Below, one piece after another: positions 7,847-15,012 of a stretch of DNA of 43,954 nucleotides; the first letter of the stretch is position 1, and each line of letters opens with the position of its first letter. Below the pieces are notes generated by a model. It was not told the origin of the DNA and did no database searches. It saw nothing but the letters and a program-made list of their open reading frames with translations. A program made the translations under genes and the position numbers. Origin of the DNA: an uncultured delta proteobacterium (GTDB taxonomy: Bacteria > Myxococcota_A > Polyangia > Polyangiales > JADJMO01). The stretch spans positions 1 to 43,954 of the forward strand of contig CAIXWQ010000382.1 in the NCBI GenBank assembly GCA_903923175.1, read 5' to 3'.

Positions 7847-10021
7847 CTACTTCTTCACGGGGTGGATGATCGGCAGGACGAGCTGCTTCTTGCCGTTCGC
7901 TTTGGCGCCCTTGGCCGGCGGCGGCGGGGGCGGCGCGGGCTTCTTCGAGGCCTTCGGCGCGGGCGGCGGAGGAGGCGCAGCCTTCTTCGAGGCCTTCGGT
8001 GCGGGTGGCGGAGGAGGCGGCGGCGCAGCCTTCTTCTTCGCTGCAGGCGCCGGAGGAGGTGGAGGCGGCGGCGGCGCAGCCTTCTTCGAAGCCTTCGGCG
8101 CGGGCGGAGGAGGCGGCGGTGCGGCCTTCTTCGAGGCCTTCGCGGGCGGCGCCGGCGGCTCGGCCGCGGCCTTCGGCGCCTTCTTCTTGGGCGCCGCGCC
8201 GTCGTCGTCGTCGTCCGCAGCCGGCGGCGGCATCGACGCGAGGTGTCGCGGCTCGGTCGGCTCGGTCGGCTCCGGGCGCTCGCTCGTCGGCGCGGCCGCA
8301 GCCGTCTCGTCGCCCTCGGTCGCTTCGGTGCCGTCGCCGTCGCCGCGGACGGCGGCCATGCGCACGAAGTTCGGAAGCGCCTCGTGGAACGAGGCCTCGA
8401 GCGTCGCCTTGTCGCCGTGGAGGATCTTCGCGATCGCGCCTGCGACCTCGGGGATGTAGCGCTCGAAGAGGCTCTTGCGCTGCGCATCGGCCTGCAGCCG
8501 CTGGCGCGCGCGCAGATGGATCCCGAGCTTGCGCCCGACGTCGCGGAGCGCGAGCTTGATCTCGGCGAGCATCTCCGGGTAGTGCGCGACCGCTTCCTTC
8601 GCCTCGTTGGTGAACGGCACCCAGACCGAGGCGAGGTGCACCATGACGGCGAGCGGGCCGACCGGGAGCGACCCCTTCGGCTGCGCGAGCTCGTAGTTCT
8701 TCCAGTTGGTGTCGAGCACTCCCTCCGTGATCGCGCACGCGCGCGGCTGGTATTGCAGCGGCACGCGGTTGGCGAAGCGGAGGATCTCGGCCGGCTCGTC
8801 GCTCGGCAGATCGCCGCCATAGGCGAGGCCGACCTCGATGACGAACGGGTTGCCGCGGTAGACCGCCGGCGGGCGCGTGGTCGACGCGTAGAATTCGGCC
8901 TTGAAGCGGCGCTTGAGCCCCTCGACCGTGAGCATCTCGCCGATCGGCACGACGCAGCTCGCGCTCGGCGGCGGGATCTTCACCTCGCCGAGCGCCGTGT
9001 GCAGGCGCTCGACGTCCTCGCCGTGCACGTCGCCGGCCTTCAGCCGCGGCGAGACCTTCGCCGCCTCGCAGATCTGCGTGGCGACCTGCATCGAGACCTT
9101 GGAGAAGTGGTCGTGCAGCGCGCGCGGCACGGTCACGTCGCCCGAGTCCTGCAGGATCTTGAGCAGCATCCCGAGCTCGACGCCGTGCGGGTGCGGCTTG
9201 ATCTCCTCGGCCTCGCGCGGCAGCTCCTCGGCGACGCGCGGGTAGTAGATCGGCTCGCCCTTGGGCGGCGCGTAGTAGAGCTCGAGGTGCGGGTTGGCGA
9301 CGACGGTCTGCTCGAGGTACGCGTCGACGCCAGTCCGCCCTGCGCGGTACGTGCCCGTCAGCTCGATCTCGACGCGGGTGCCGTGATCCTTCTCGGCCCA
9401 GTGCTTCGAGGTCTCGTCTTGCGCGTTGGGGTCGAGCTCGTCGTCGGTGAGGACGTCGGGGTTGTTGTTGCGGGTGTCGATCCGCAGCGTGATCTTCTGC
9501 GCGGGCTTCTTCTTCGCCGTCTTCGAGATGATCGTGATCGGCTTGCCGGTGGTGAGCTGGCCGTAGAGCCCCGCCGCGCTGATGCCGATCCCCTGCTGCC
9601 CGCGCGACTGCTTGAGCCGGTGGAACTTCGAGCCGTACAGCAGCTTCGCGAAGATCTTCGGAATCTGCGCCTTCACGATGCCGGGGCCGTTGTCCTCGAT
9701 GGCGACGCGGAAGCGCGAGGCCTTCGCCTCCTGCCCCTCCTTGGCCGGAGCGGCGGCGAGCATCTCGAGGATCTCGACGCGGATGCTCGGGAGGATGCCG
9801 GCCTCTTCACCGGCGTCGAGGGCGTTGTCGACCGCCTCTTTGACCGTGGTCAGCAGCGCCTTCGCCGGGTTGTCGAAGCCGAGCAGGTGGCGGTTCTTCG
9901 TGAAGAACTCGCTGACGCTGATCTCGCGCTGGCGCGAGGCCATCGCCTCGGCGGTCGCGCGTCGCTCGGGACGCTCGGGCTTGCCCGCGCTCTTCGTGGG
10001 GGGATTCGGGGTCGCGGCCAT
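7847..10021 (-). CDS. top6B: DNA topoisomerase VI subunit B (GHKL ATPase)
   Basis: A 724-residue ATPase subunit that dimerises on ATP binding to act as the DNA gate of topoisomerase VI. The GHKL Bergerat fold is clear: '[10 protein letters not shown]' with catalytic Glu62 and Asn66, 'EDNGPGI' at 109-115, and the ATP lid '[15 protein letters not shown]' from 141. The block '[20 protein letters not shown]' matches archaeal subunits. The helix-two-turn-helix and transducer domains follow to about residue 590. Beyond these, the last 125 residues or so are an unusual tail: an acidic DDDDD patch, then repeated '[14 protein letters not shown]' units. Archaeal B subunits are nearer 530 residues. ATG 10021 is used; Met27 is an alternative start. 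The track frame reaching 11128 is an upstream extension through dnaE2 DNA and is not real coding. Confidence 0.95.
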   Translation of the reverse strand: MAATPNPPTKSAGKPERPERRATAEAMASRQREISVSEFFTKNRHLLGFDNPAKALLTTVKEAVDNALDAGEEAGILPSIRVEILEMLAAAPAKEGQEAKASRFRVAIEDNGPGIVKAQIPKIFAKLLYGSKFHRLKQSRGQQGIGISAAGLYGQLTTGKPITIISKTAKKKPAQKITLRIDTRNNNPDVLTDDELDPNAQDETSKHWAEKDHGTRVEIELTGTYRAGRTGVDAYLEQTVVANPHLELYYAPPKGEPIYYPRVAEELPREAEEIKPHPHGVELGMLLKILQDSGDVTVPRALHDHFSKVSMQVATQICEAAKVSPRLKAGDVHGEDVERLHTALGEVKIPPPSASCVVPIGEMLTVEGLKRRFKAEFYASTTRPPAVYRGNPFVIEVGLAYGGDLPSDEPAEILRFANRVPLQYQPRACAITEGVLDTNWKNYELAQPKGSLPVGPLAVMVHLASVWVPFTNEAKEAVAHYPEMLAEIKLALRDVGRKLGIHLRARQRLQADAQRKSLFERYIPEVAGAIAKILHGDKATLEASFHEALPNFVRMAAVRGDGDGTEATEGDETAAAAPTSERPEPTEPTEPRHLASMPPPAADDDDDGAAPKKKAPKAAAEPPAPPAKASKKAAPPPPPPAPKASKKAAPPPPPPPPAPAAKKKAAPPPPPPPAPKASKKAAPPPPPAPKASKKPAPPPPPPAKGAKANGKKQLVLPIIHPVKK
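7905..8150 (-). repeat. tandem Lys/Pro-rich repeats encoding the Top6B tail
   Basis: The DNA holds about five degenerate copies of a unit of roughly 42-50 bp containing 'gccttcttcgaggccttcgg' followed by runs of ggcgga/ggaggc. On the minus strand this encodes '[14 protein letters not shown]'-type units. The copies differ in the number of proline codons, as expected from slippage or unequal exchange. The encoded segment is basic and disordered, so it may bind DNA non-specifically. Confidence 0.8.
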
Positions 10022-10138
10022 CGGAAGGCGTGCCGTTAGCGCGTGGCCTGAACATGAGTCAAGCGCCAGTCGCCGCGTCGAGCAGGTGCAACCGCAGCTC
10101 ATCTTCCCGCACGTGCTCGTGTTCGTGCCCCTCTCGCG

Positions 10139-10180
10139 TGCTCGGGCTCGGGCTCGGGCTCGCGGTCGGGCTCGGGCTCG
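10139..10180. repeat. imperfect CTCGGG hexamer repeat
   Basis: About six to seven tandem copies of ctcggg, interrupted once by cgcggt. It is simple-sequence DNA in the divergent promoter region, and its copy number could vary by slippage. Confidence 0.75.
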
Positions 10181-10323
10181 AACGTCGCTTCCCACGCAGC
10201 CCCTCAGCTTCTCCACAGCCCAGCGCCGCGAGATCTTTGAGGAACCAGCTCGCGTCTCTGTGCATAACCCGCGGATTGACCTGAGCTTTTCGTTGCGACG
10301 AGCTTGCCGCCGCACGACGCGCA

Positions 10324-10340
10324 CTGGACACTCGTTCAGT
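10324..10340 (+). promoter_or_regulatory. LexA-like SOS box before dnaE2
   Basis: CTGGACACTCGTTCAGT is an imperfect palindrome, CTGGAC-N4-GTTCAG. It agrees at 15 of 17 positions with the Myxococcus xanthus LexA motif as I remember it (CTRHAMRYBYGTTCAGS). It also resembles the Gram-positive GAAC-N4-GTTC box. It lies two bases before the dnaE2 ATG, where a bound repressor would block transcription start or early elongation. DnaE2 is an SOS gene in many bacteria, which supports the reading. Confidence 0.6.
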
Positions 10341-10342
10341 CC

Positions 10343-13300
10343 ATGTACGTCGAGCTGCACGCCCACAGCGCGTTCTCGTTCCTCGAGGGGGCGTCGCTCC
10401 CCGAACGGCTCGCCGAGCAGGCCGGCGATCTCGGCTACGGCGCGCTCGCGCTCACCGATCGCGACGACTTCGGCGGCCAGGTGCGGTTTCTGGAGGCCGC
10501 CGAGCGGGTCGGCGTGCGGCCGATCCTCGGAGCCGAGGTCACCGTGCGCAGGACGCCGCTGCTCGAAGGCGTGGGCGACGCGCCTCGCGATCACCGAGCG
10601 GCGGGGGCCTCGTCGAAGACCGGGCGTTGGTCGGAGGACTTCTACGGCCTCGTGCTGCTGGTCGAGGACGCGCGCGGCTACGCGAACCTCGCGGCGCTGG
10701 TCTCCAAGGGGCGCTTCGAGCGGCCGCGCGGCACGCCGTACGTCACGCTCGAAGAGGTGGCCGAGCGCGCCGCGGGGCTCGTCGCGCTCACCGCGTTCCT
10801 CGAGGGGCCGCTGGCGCCCGCGCTCCGCCGCGGTGACGTCGGCCGCGGGGCGCGCTTCCTCCAGCCGTGGCTCGAGATCTTCGGCGAGCGCCTCTACCTC
10901 GAGGTGCAGGACCACGATCTGCCGGAGGAGCGAGCCGCCACCAAGACGACGCTCGCGATCGCGGCGCACCTCGGGCTCGATGGGCCGGCCGGGCGCGTGG
11001 TCGCGACCAACCACGTCCACCACGTCACGCGCGAGCTCAAGCCGGTCGAGGACGTGCTGCGCGCGATCAAGCACGAGTGCACCCTCGACGCGGCCGGCGA
11101 TCGGCTCTTCCCCAACGACGAGCGCCACCTGCGCGCCCCGCAGGAGATGCTCCGGCGCTTTCGCGCGTGCCCCGAGGTCGTGAGGCGATCGCTCGAGATC
11201 GCCGAGCGGTGCGGGTTCACGCTGCGCGATCTGGTGGCGCCGCTGCCGTGTTTTCCGGTGGATGAAACCTCACCCCCCTGGCCCCCCTCTCCGCCAGCGG
11301 CGAGGGGGGAACGTGAGGCTCGAGCCCCCTCTCCGCCTGCGGAGAGGGGGTTGGGGGTGAGGTCTTCGACGGTCGGCATCGGCGCCGACGGCCTCGTCAT
11401 CCCCGGCGTCGAGCGCGTCCTCGGCCACGATCGCGACGTCGAGCTCGAGGCGCTCACGTGGGAAGGCGCCAAGACGCGCTACGGCACGCTGCTCGAGCTG
11501 CCGAAGTATCGCGACCAGCTCCTGCACGAGCTCTCGCTCATCCGGCGGATGAAGTTCGCCGGGTACTTCCTCATCCTCTGGGACATCGTCCGCGAGGCCA
11601 AGCGGCGGCGCATCCTCGTGCAGGGGCGCGGCAGCGCGGCCAACAGCGCGGTCTGCTACTCGCTCGGCATCACCGCGGTCGATCCGATCGGGCGCGCGCT
11701 CCTGTTCGAGCGGTTCCTCTCCGAGGGGCGCTCCGAGCCGCCCGACATCGATCTCGACATCGAGCACGAGCGGCGCGAGGAGCTGCTCCAGTACGTCTAC
11801 ACGCGTTATGGACGCGATCACGCCGCGATGGTCGCCGCGGTGCACACCTTCCAGCCGAAGCAGGCCGCGAAGGACGTCGCGCGCGTGCTCGGCCTGTCGC
11901 CGCAGCAGGGGAACGCCCTCGCCTCGCTCTGCGATCGCTTCGTCGGGATGGACGGCTGGCACGGCTCCCACAAGCCCACGCCCGATCACAAGACGCCGGA
12001 CGAGCTGCGCGGCGGCTACGAGCGCGTGTCGCCCGATCGGCTGAAGGACGCCGAGGCGATGAAGCGCGCGGGGCTCGATCCGAGCGACAAACGCGTGTCG
12101 CTGGTGCCGTGGCTCGTCGAGCGCATGGTCGGTCTGCCGCGGCATCGCGCCATCCACACCGGCGGGTTCGTGCTCTCCGAGAAGCCGATCTTCGAGGTCT
12201 GTCCGGTCGAGTGGGCGTCGATGCCGGGGCGCACGATCCTGCAGTGGGAGAAGGACGACCTCGGCACGCTCGGCCTCGTGAAGTTCGATCTGCTCGGGCT
12301 CGGGATGCTCACCGTGCTGCGCATGCACCTCGATCTCGTCGAGCAGCACCGCGGCGAGCGGCTCGATCTCTGGCAGCTCCCGCACGACGACCCGGAGGTC
12401 TACGACGCGATCTGCGCGGCCGACACGGTCGGCGTCTTCCAGATCGAGTCGCGCGCGCAGATGAACACGCTGCCCCGCCTGCGCCCGCGGCAGTTCTACG
12501 ATCTCGTCGTCGAGGTCGCGCTCATCCGGCCGGGCCCGATCCAGGGCGAGATGGTGCACCCGTACCTGCGGCGTCGCATCGGGAGCGAGCCCGTCACGTA
12601 CCTGCACCCGTCGCTCGAGCCGCACCTCGCGCGCACGCTCGGGATCCCGCTGTTCCAGGAGCAGGGGATGCGCGTCGCGATCGAGATAGGAGGCTTCTCG
12701 CCGAGCGAGGCCGACGAGCTGCGCCGCGCGATGGGGCACAAGCGATCGCGCGCGAAGATGGACGTGCTCGCCGACAAGCTGCGCGAGCGGATGGGCGCGC
12801 GCGGGCTCGATCTTGCGGTGGCCGAGCGCATCGTGAAGCAGCTCTCGGCCTTCGCCGACTACGGCTTCCCCGAGAGCCACGCGGCGTCGTTCGCGCTGCT
12901 CGTGTACGCCTCGGCGTTCCTGCGCTGGCACTACATGCCCGAGTTCTACGCGGCGATCCTGAACGCGCAGCCGATGGGCTTCTACTCGCCGGCGTCGCTG
13001 GTGGAGGACGCGAAGCGGCACGGCGTGGTGGTGCTCCCGCCCGACGTGTCGTGCTCGTCGTGGGACTGCACGATCGAGGATCTGCCGCCGCAGCTGCCAC
13101 GCGCCGAGGAAGTGCCGCGCTGCCCGATCTGCGATCCGAGCGAGGCCTGCGAGCACGGCGCGGTGCAGGCGGCCGAGAACGCGCGCGTGCACCCCTTCGC
13201 GATGCGCGTCGGGCTCCGTTACGTGCGCGGCCTCGGCGGCGGCGTACGCGAGGCGATCGAGCGCGCGATCTCGCCGCGCCCACGGTCGATCGTCGAGTTC

Positions 13301-13894
13301 GCCGAGCGCGCGGGGCTTTCGTCGCACGTGCTGCTCGCGATGGCCTCGGCGGGGACGTTCGACTCGCTCGAGCCCGATCGTCGCCGCGCGGTGTGGGAGA
13401 TCTTGCGCGTGGGCCAAGGGCGCGCGGGGCCGCTCGATCTGCCGGGGCTCGAGCGCGAGGCGCCCGAGCTGCCGCGCATGACGGCCGCCGAGGAGCTCGG
13501 CACCGACTACGCGCGCCTCGGGCTCTCGACGCGCGATCACCCGATGCGGCTGCTGCGCGGCGAGCTCGACGCGCGCGGCGTGACCATCGCACGCGCGCTC
13601 GCGGCCACGCCGCGCAAGCAGGTGAAGATCGCGGGGGTCGTGATCTGCAGGCAGCGTCCGCCGACCGCGAAGGGGTTCGTCTTCCTCACGCTCGAGGACG
13701 AGACCGGCATGGTGAACGTGGTGGTCGAGCCCGCGATCTTCGACCGCACGCGCCGCGACATCGTCGGCCACCCCGCGCTCGAGATCGACGGCGTCCTCGA
13801 GCGCCAGGACGGCGTGGTGAACGTGAAGGCGAAGGAGGTGCGACCGCTCGCCTTGCCGTGGACCGACGGACTGCGATCGCGGGATTTCCACTGA
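10343..13894 (+). CDS. dnaE2: error-prone DNA polymerase III alpha subunit DnaE2 (ImuC)
   Basis: A 1183-residue C-family polymerase used in translesion synthesis and damage-induced mutagenesis. The start ATG 10343 opens the PHP domain with '[17 protein letters not shown]', which matches DnaE2 starts. The polymerase core shows '[16 protein letters not shown]' and the catalytic acids in '[14 protein letters not shown]'. The family-typical '[19 protein letters not shown]', '[16 protein letters not shown]' and '[15 protein letters not shown]' follow, then an OB fold near 1095-1170. Two oddities stand out. Residues 309-340 come from an in-frame palindromic DNA element. A C927-x2-C930-x5-C936-x-H938 cluster forms a possible zinc site in an insertion after 'SSWDC'. 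The usual partners imuA/imuB are not adjacent. A LexA-like box precedes the start, so damage induction is likely. Confidence 0.95.
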   Translation: MYVELHAHSAFSFLEGASLPERLAEQAGDLGYGALALTDRDDFGGQVRFLEAAERVGVRPILGAEVTVRRTPLLEGVGDAPRDHRAAGASSKTGRWSEDFYGLVLLVEDARGYANLAALVSKGRFERPRGTPYVTLEEVAERAAGLVALTAFLEGPLAPALRRGDVGRGARFLQPWLEIFGERLYLEVQDHDLPEERAATKTTLAIAAHLGLDGPAGRVVATNHVHHVTRELKPVEDVLRAIKHECTLDAAGDRLFPNDERHLRAPQEMLRRFRACPEVVRRSLEIAERCGFTLRDLVAPLPCFPVDETSPPWPPSPPAARGEREARAPSPPAERGLGVRSSTVGIGADGLVIPGVERVLGHDRDVELEALTWEGAKTRYGTLLELPKYRDQLLHELSLIRRMKFAGYFLILWDIVREAKRRRILVQGRGSAANSAVCYSLGITAVDPIGRALLFERFLSEGRSEPPDIDLDIEHERREELLQYVYTRYGRDHAAMVAAVHTFQPKQAAKDVARVLGLSPQQGNALASLCDRFVGMDGWHGSHKPTPDHKTPDELRGGYERVSPDRLKDAEAMKRAGLDPSDKRVSLVPWLVERMVGLPRHRAIHTGGFVLSEKPIFEVCPVEWASMPGRTILQWEKDDLGTLGLVKFDLLGLGMLTVLRMHLDLVEQHRGERLDLWQLPHDDPEVYDAICAADTVGVFQIESRAQMNTLPRLRPRQFYDLVVEVALIRPGPIQGEMVHPYLRRRIGSEPVTYLHPSLEPHLARTLGIPLFQEQGMRVAIEIGGFSPSEADELRRAMGHKRSRAKMDVLADKLRERMGARGLDLAVAERIVKQLSAFADYGFPESHAASFALLVYASAFLRWHYMPEFYAAILNAQPMGFYSPASLVEDAKRHGVVVLPPDVSCSSWDCTIEDLPPQLPRAEEVPRCPICDPSEACEHGAVQAAENARVHPFAMRVGLRYVRGLGGGVREAIERAISPRPRSIVEFAERAGLSSHVLLAMASAGTFDSLEPDRRRAVWEILRVGQGRAGPLDLPGLEREAPELPRMTAAEELGTDYARLGLSTRDHPMRLLRGELDARGVTIARALAATPRKQVKIAGVVICRQRPPTAKGFVFLTLEDETGMVNVVVEPAIFDRTRRDIVGHPALEIDGVLERQDGVVNVKAKEVRPLALPWTDGLRSRDFH
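11268..11362. repeat. intragenic double-hairpin palindromic repeat element (REP/MITE-like)
   Basis: A 95-bp element begins with cctcaccccc and ends with gggggtgagg, which are inverted copies. It folds into two adjacent hairpins: one with arms around gccagcgg (from cctcac to gtgagg near 11317) and one around ccgcctgcgg (ccccctctccg / cggagaggggg). Its C-run/G-run style differs from the codon pattern around it. It keeps the dnaE2 frame open and encodes the Pro/Arg-rich '[10 protein letters not shown]'-type peptide. Similar 'ccctctccgcc...ggagaggg' palindromes are scattered in many bacterial genomes. Confidence 0.8.
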
Positions 13895-13902
13895 CCAACC
13901 CC

Positions 13903-13930
13903 TTGACGAACTTCGACCCATATCTAATTT
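13903..13930 (+). promoter_or_regulatory. promoter of the sdpR-sdpI pair
   Basis: TTGACG (13903-13908) and TAATTT (13925-13930) with a 16-bp spacer form a good sigma-70-type promoter. The stretch 13918-13945 is strikingly AT-rich for this genome. It contains a loose dyad (TTCGA ... TCGAA) that could be the operator of the ArsR-type regulator. Confidence 0.6.
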
Positions 13931-13944
13931 GAAGTTTATCGAAC

Positions 13945-14253
13945 ATGTCAGAAAATGAACGGGGGGCGTTCGCCGCCCTCGCCGATCCGACCCGCCGCGG
14001 GATCCTCAAGCTCCTGCGCCAGGGCTCGCGTGCGGCCGGGGAGATCGCGGGCTCGTTCTCGCTGAGCAAGCCGACGATCTCGCATCACCTGCGGCTGCTC
14101 GAGGAGGCCGGGCTCGTCCGCTCGGAGCGGCGTGGCACGAGCATCGTCTACACGCTCCAGGCCAACGTGCTCGAGGAGCTCGCCGCCGAGCTGCTCGATC
14201 TCACCGCGGGGCTGCGCGTGCCGGGGGATCCCAAGAGCAGGCGCACTCCGTAG
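13945..14253 (+). CDS. ArsR-family (SdpR-like) transcriptional regulator
   Basis: A 102-residue winged-helix repressor. 'FAALADPTRRGILKLLRQGSRAAGEIA' is the typical ArsR/SmtB start, and 'LSKPTISHHLRLLEEAGLV' is the recognition helix followed by the wing 'RRGTSIVYTL'. There are no Cys residues for metal sensing, which fits the SdpR branch rather than metal sensors. It is followed after 68 bp by an SdpI-like membrane protein on the same strand, the same arrangement as the Bacillus sdpRI autoregulated pair. Autorepression at the AT-rich promoter just upstream is likely by analogy. There is no clear Shine-Dalgarno sequence, since the AT-rich leader reaches the ATG. Confidence 0.88.
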   Translation: MSENERGAFAALADPTRRGILKLLRQGSRAAGEIAGSFSLSKPTISHHLRLLEEAGLVRSERRGTSIVYTLQANVLEELAAELLDLTAGLRVPGDPKSRRTP

Positions 14254-14321
14254 CGCGCGCACGTCTCGTTCTCTCGCGCGTCCTCGCGCACCGCTTCGCG
14301 TTCTCGTCCAAGGAGTGGTCC

Positions 14322-15008
14322 ATGACCTCGCTTTCGACCTCGACCCCGAGCGCCTCGCCCTCGGGCGACGACGGCAACCGCACGCTCGACGTCGTCACGC
14401 TCGTCGTCCTCGGCGCCACCTGCGCCGTGACGGCCGCCCTCTATCCGCGGCTCCCCGCCCGCATCCCGATCCACTTCGACGTTCGTGGCGTCGCCGACGG
14501 GTGGGCGGGCAAGGGCTTCGGCGCCTGGCTGATGCCGCTCACGATGCTGGGCGTCGTCGCGTTCGTCCGCGTCGGCGCGCGCTTCCTCGCGCCGTCGTGG
14601 CGCGCGCGCACGGCGACGTCGGCGGCGTCGCTGCTCCTGCTGATCGTCACGATCGGCATGCTCGCGATCCACTTCTTGATGCTGCACGTCGCGCTCACCG
14701 GCGTGGCGAGCATGGGGGCGTCGCTCGGCGTGGTGCTCGGCGCGCTCTGGCTCGCGCTCGGCCTCGTGATGCCGCGCCTGCGCCGCAACCCGTGGATGGG
14801 CATCCGCACGCCGTGGACGCTCTCGAGCGACGAGAACTGGGCGCGCACGCACCGCGTCGCGGGCATCGCGATGAGCGTCGCCGGGCTCGTCGCCGTCCTC
14901 GCCGTGCTCGCCGGCTCGCTGGCGACCGCGATCGTCGCGGTGATCGCCAGCGGGCTCGGGCCGCTCGTCTACTCGTTCGTGATCGCGCGAAAGCTCGACG
15001 ATCGCTGA
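14322..15008 (+). CDS. SdpI/DUF1648-family membrane protein
   Basis: A 228-residue inner-membrane protein with about six hydrophobic helices. The DUF1648 block 'YPRLPARIPIHFDVRGVADGW' is followed near the C-terminus by the SdpI block 'NPWMGIRTPWTLSSDENWARTHR'. In Bacillus, SdpI gives immunity to the SdpC killing peptide and, when it binds peptide, sequesters the repressor SdpR. No SdpABC toxin genes are in this window. Here the pair may instead sense envelope stress or foreign peptides, which is inferred. AAGGAG lies six bases before ATG 14322. Its close spacing after the ArsR gene indicates one operon. Confidence 0.88.
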   Translation: MTSLSTSTPSASPSGDDGNRTLDVVTLVVLGATCAVTAALYPRLPARIPIHFDVRGVADGWAGKGFGAWLMPLTMLGVVAFVRVGARFLAPSWRARTATSAASLLLLIVTIGMLAIHFLMLHVALTGVASMGASLGVVLGALWLALGLVMPRLRRNPWMGIRTPWTLSSDENWARTHRVAGIAMSVAGLVAVLAVLAGSLATAIVAVIASGLGPLVYSFVIARKLDDR

Positions 15009-15012
15009 GCGC

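Larger units (their letters stand above)
10022..10342. other. divergent intergenic region between top6B and dnaE2
   Basis: This 321-bp region must hold the promoters of both top6BA (-) and dnaE2 (+). It contains a CTCGGG-type hexamer repeat (about 10139-10180), a TTGACC that could be a -35 element at 10276, and a LexA-like box just before the dnaE2 start. A weaker box-like CTGAACATGAGTCAAG (10048-10063) lies 27 bp upstream of top6B. Track ORFs in this stretch look like extensions of neighbouring frames. I see no small gene. Confidence 0.6.

Noticed and set aside
10048-10063. Second LexA-like box before top6B
   Set aside because: CTGAACATGAGTCAAG has one good half-site, but the other half differs at several positions; it is too weak to annotate as a site.
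11270-13921. 883-residue antisense ORF opposite dnaE2
   Set aside because: It has Arg/His/Val-rich shadow composition typical of GC-rich antisense frames, with no domain motif, while dnaE2 is certain.
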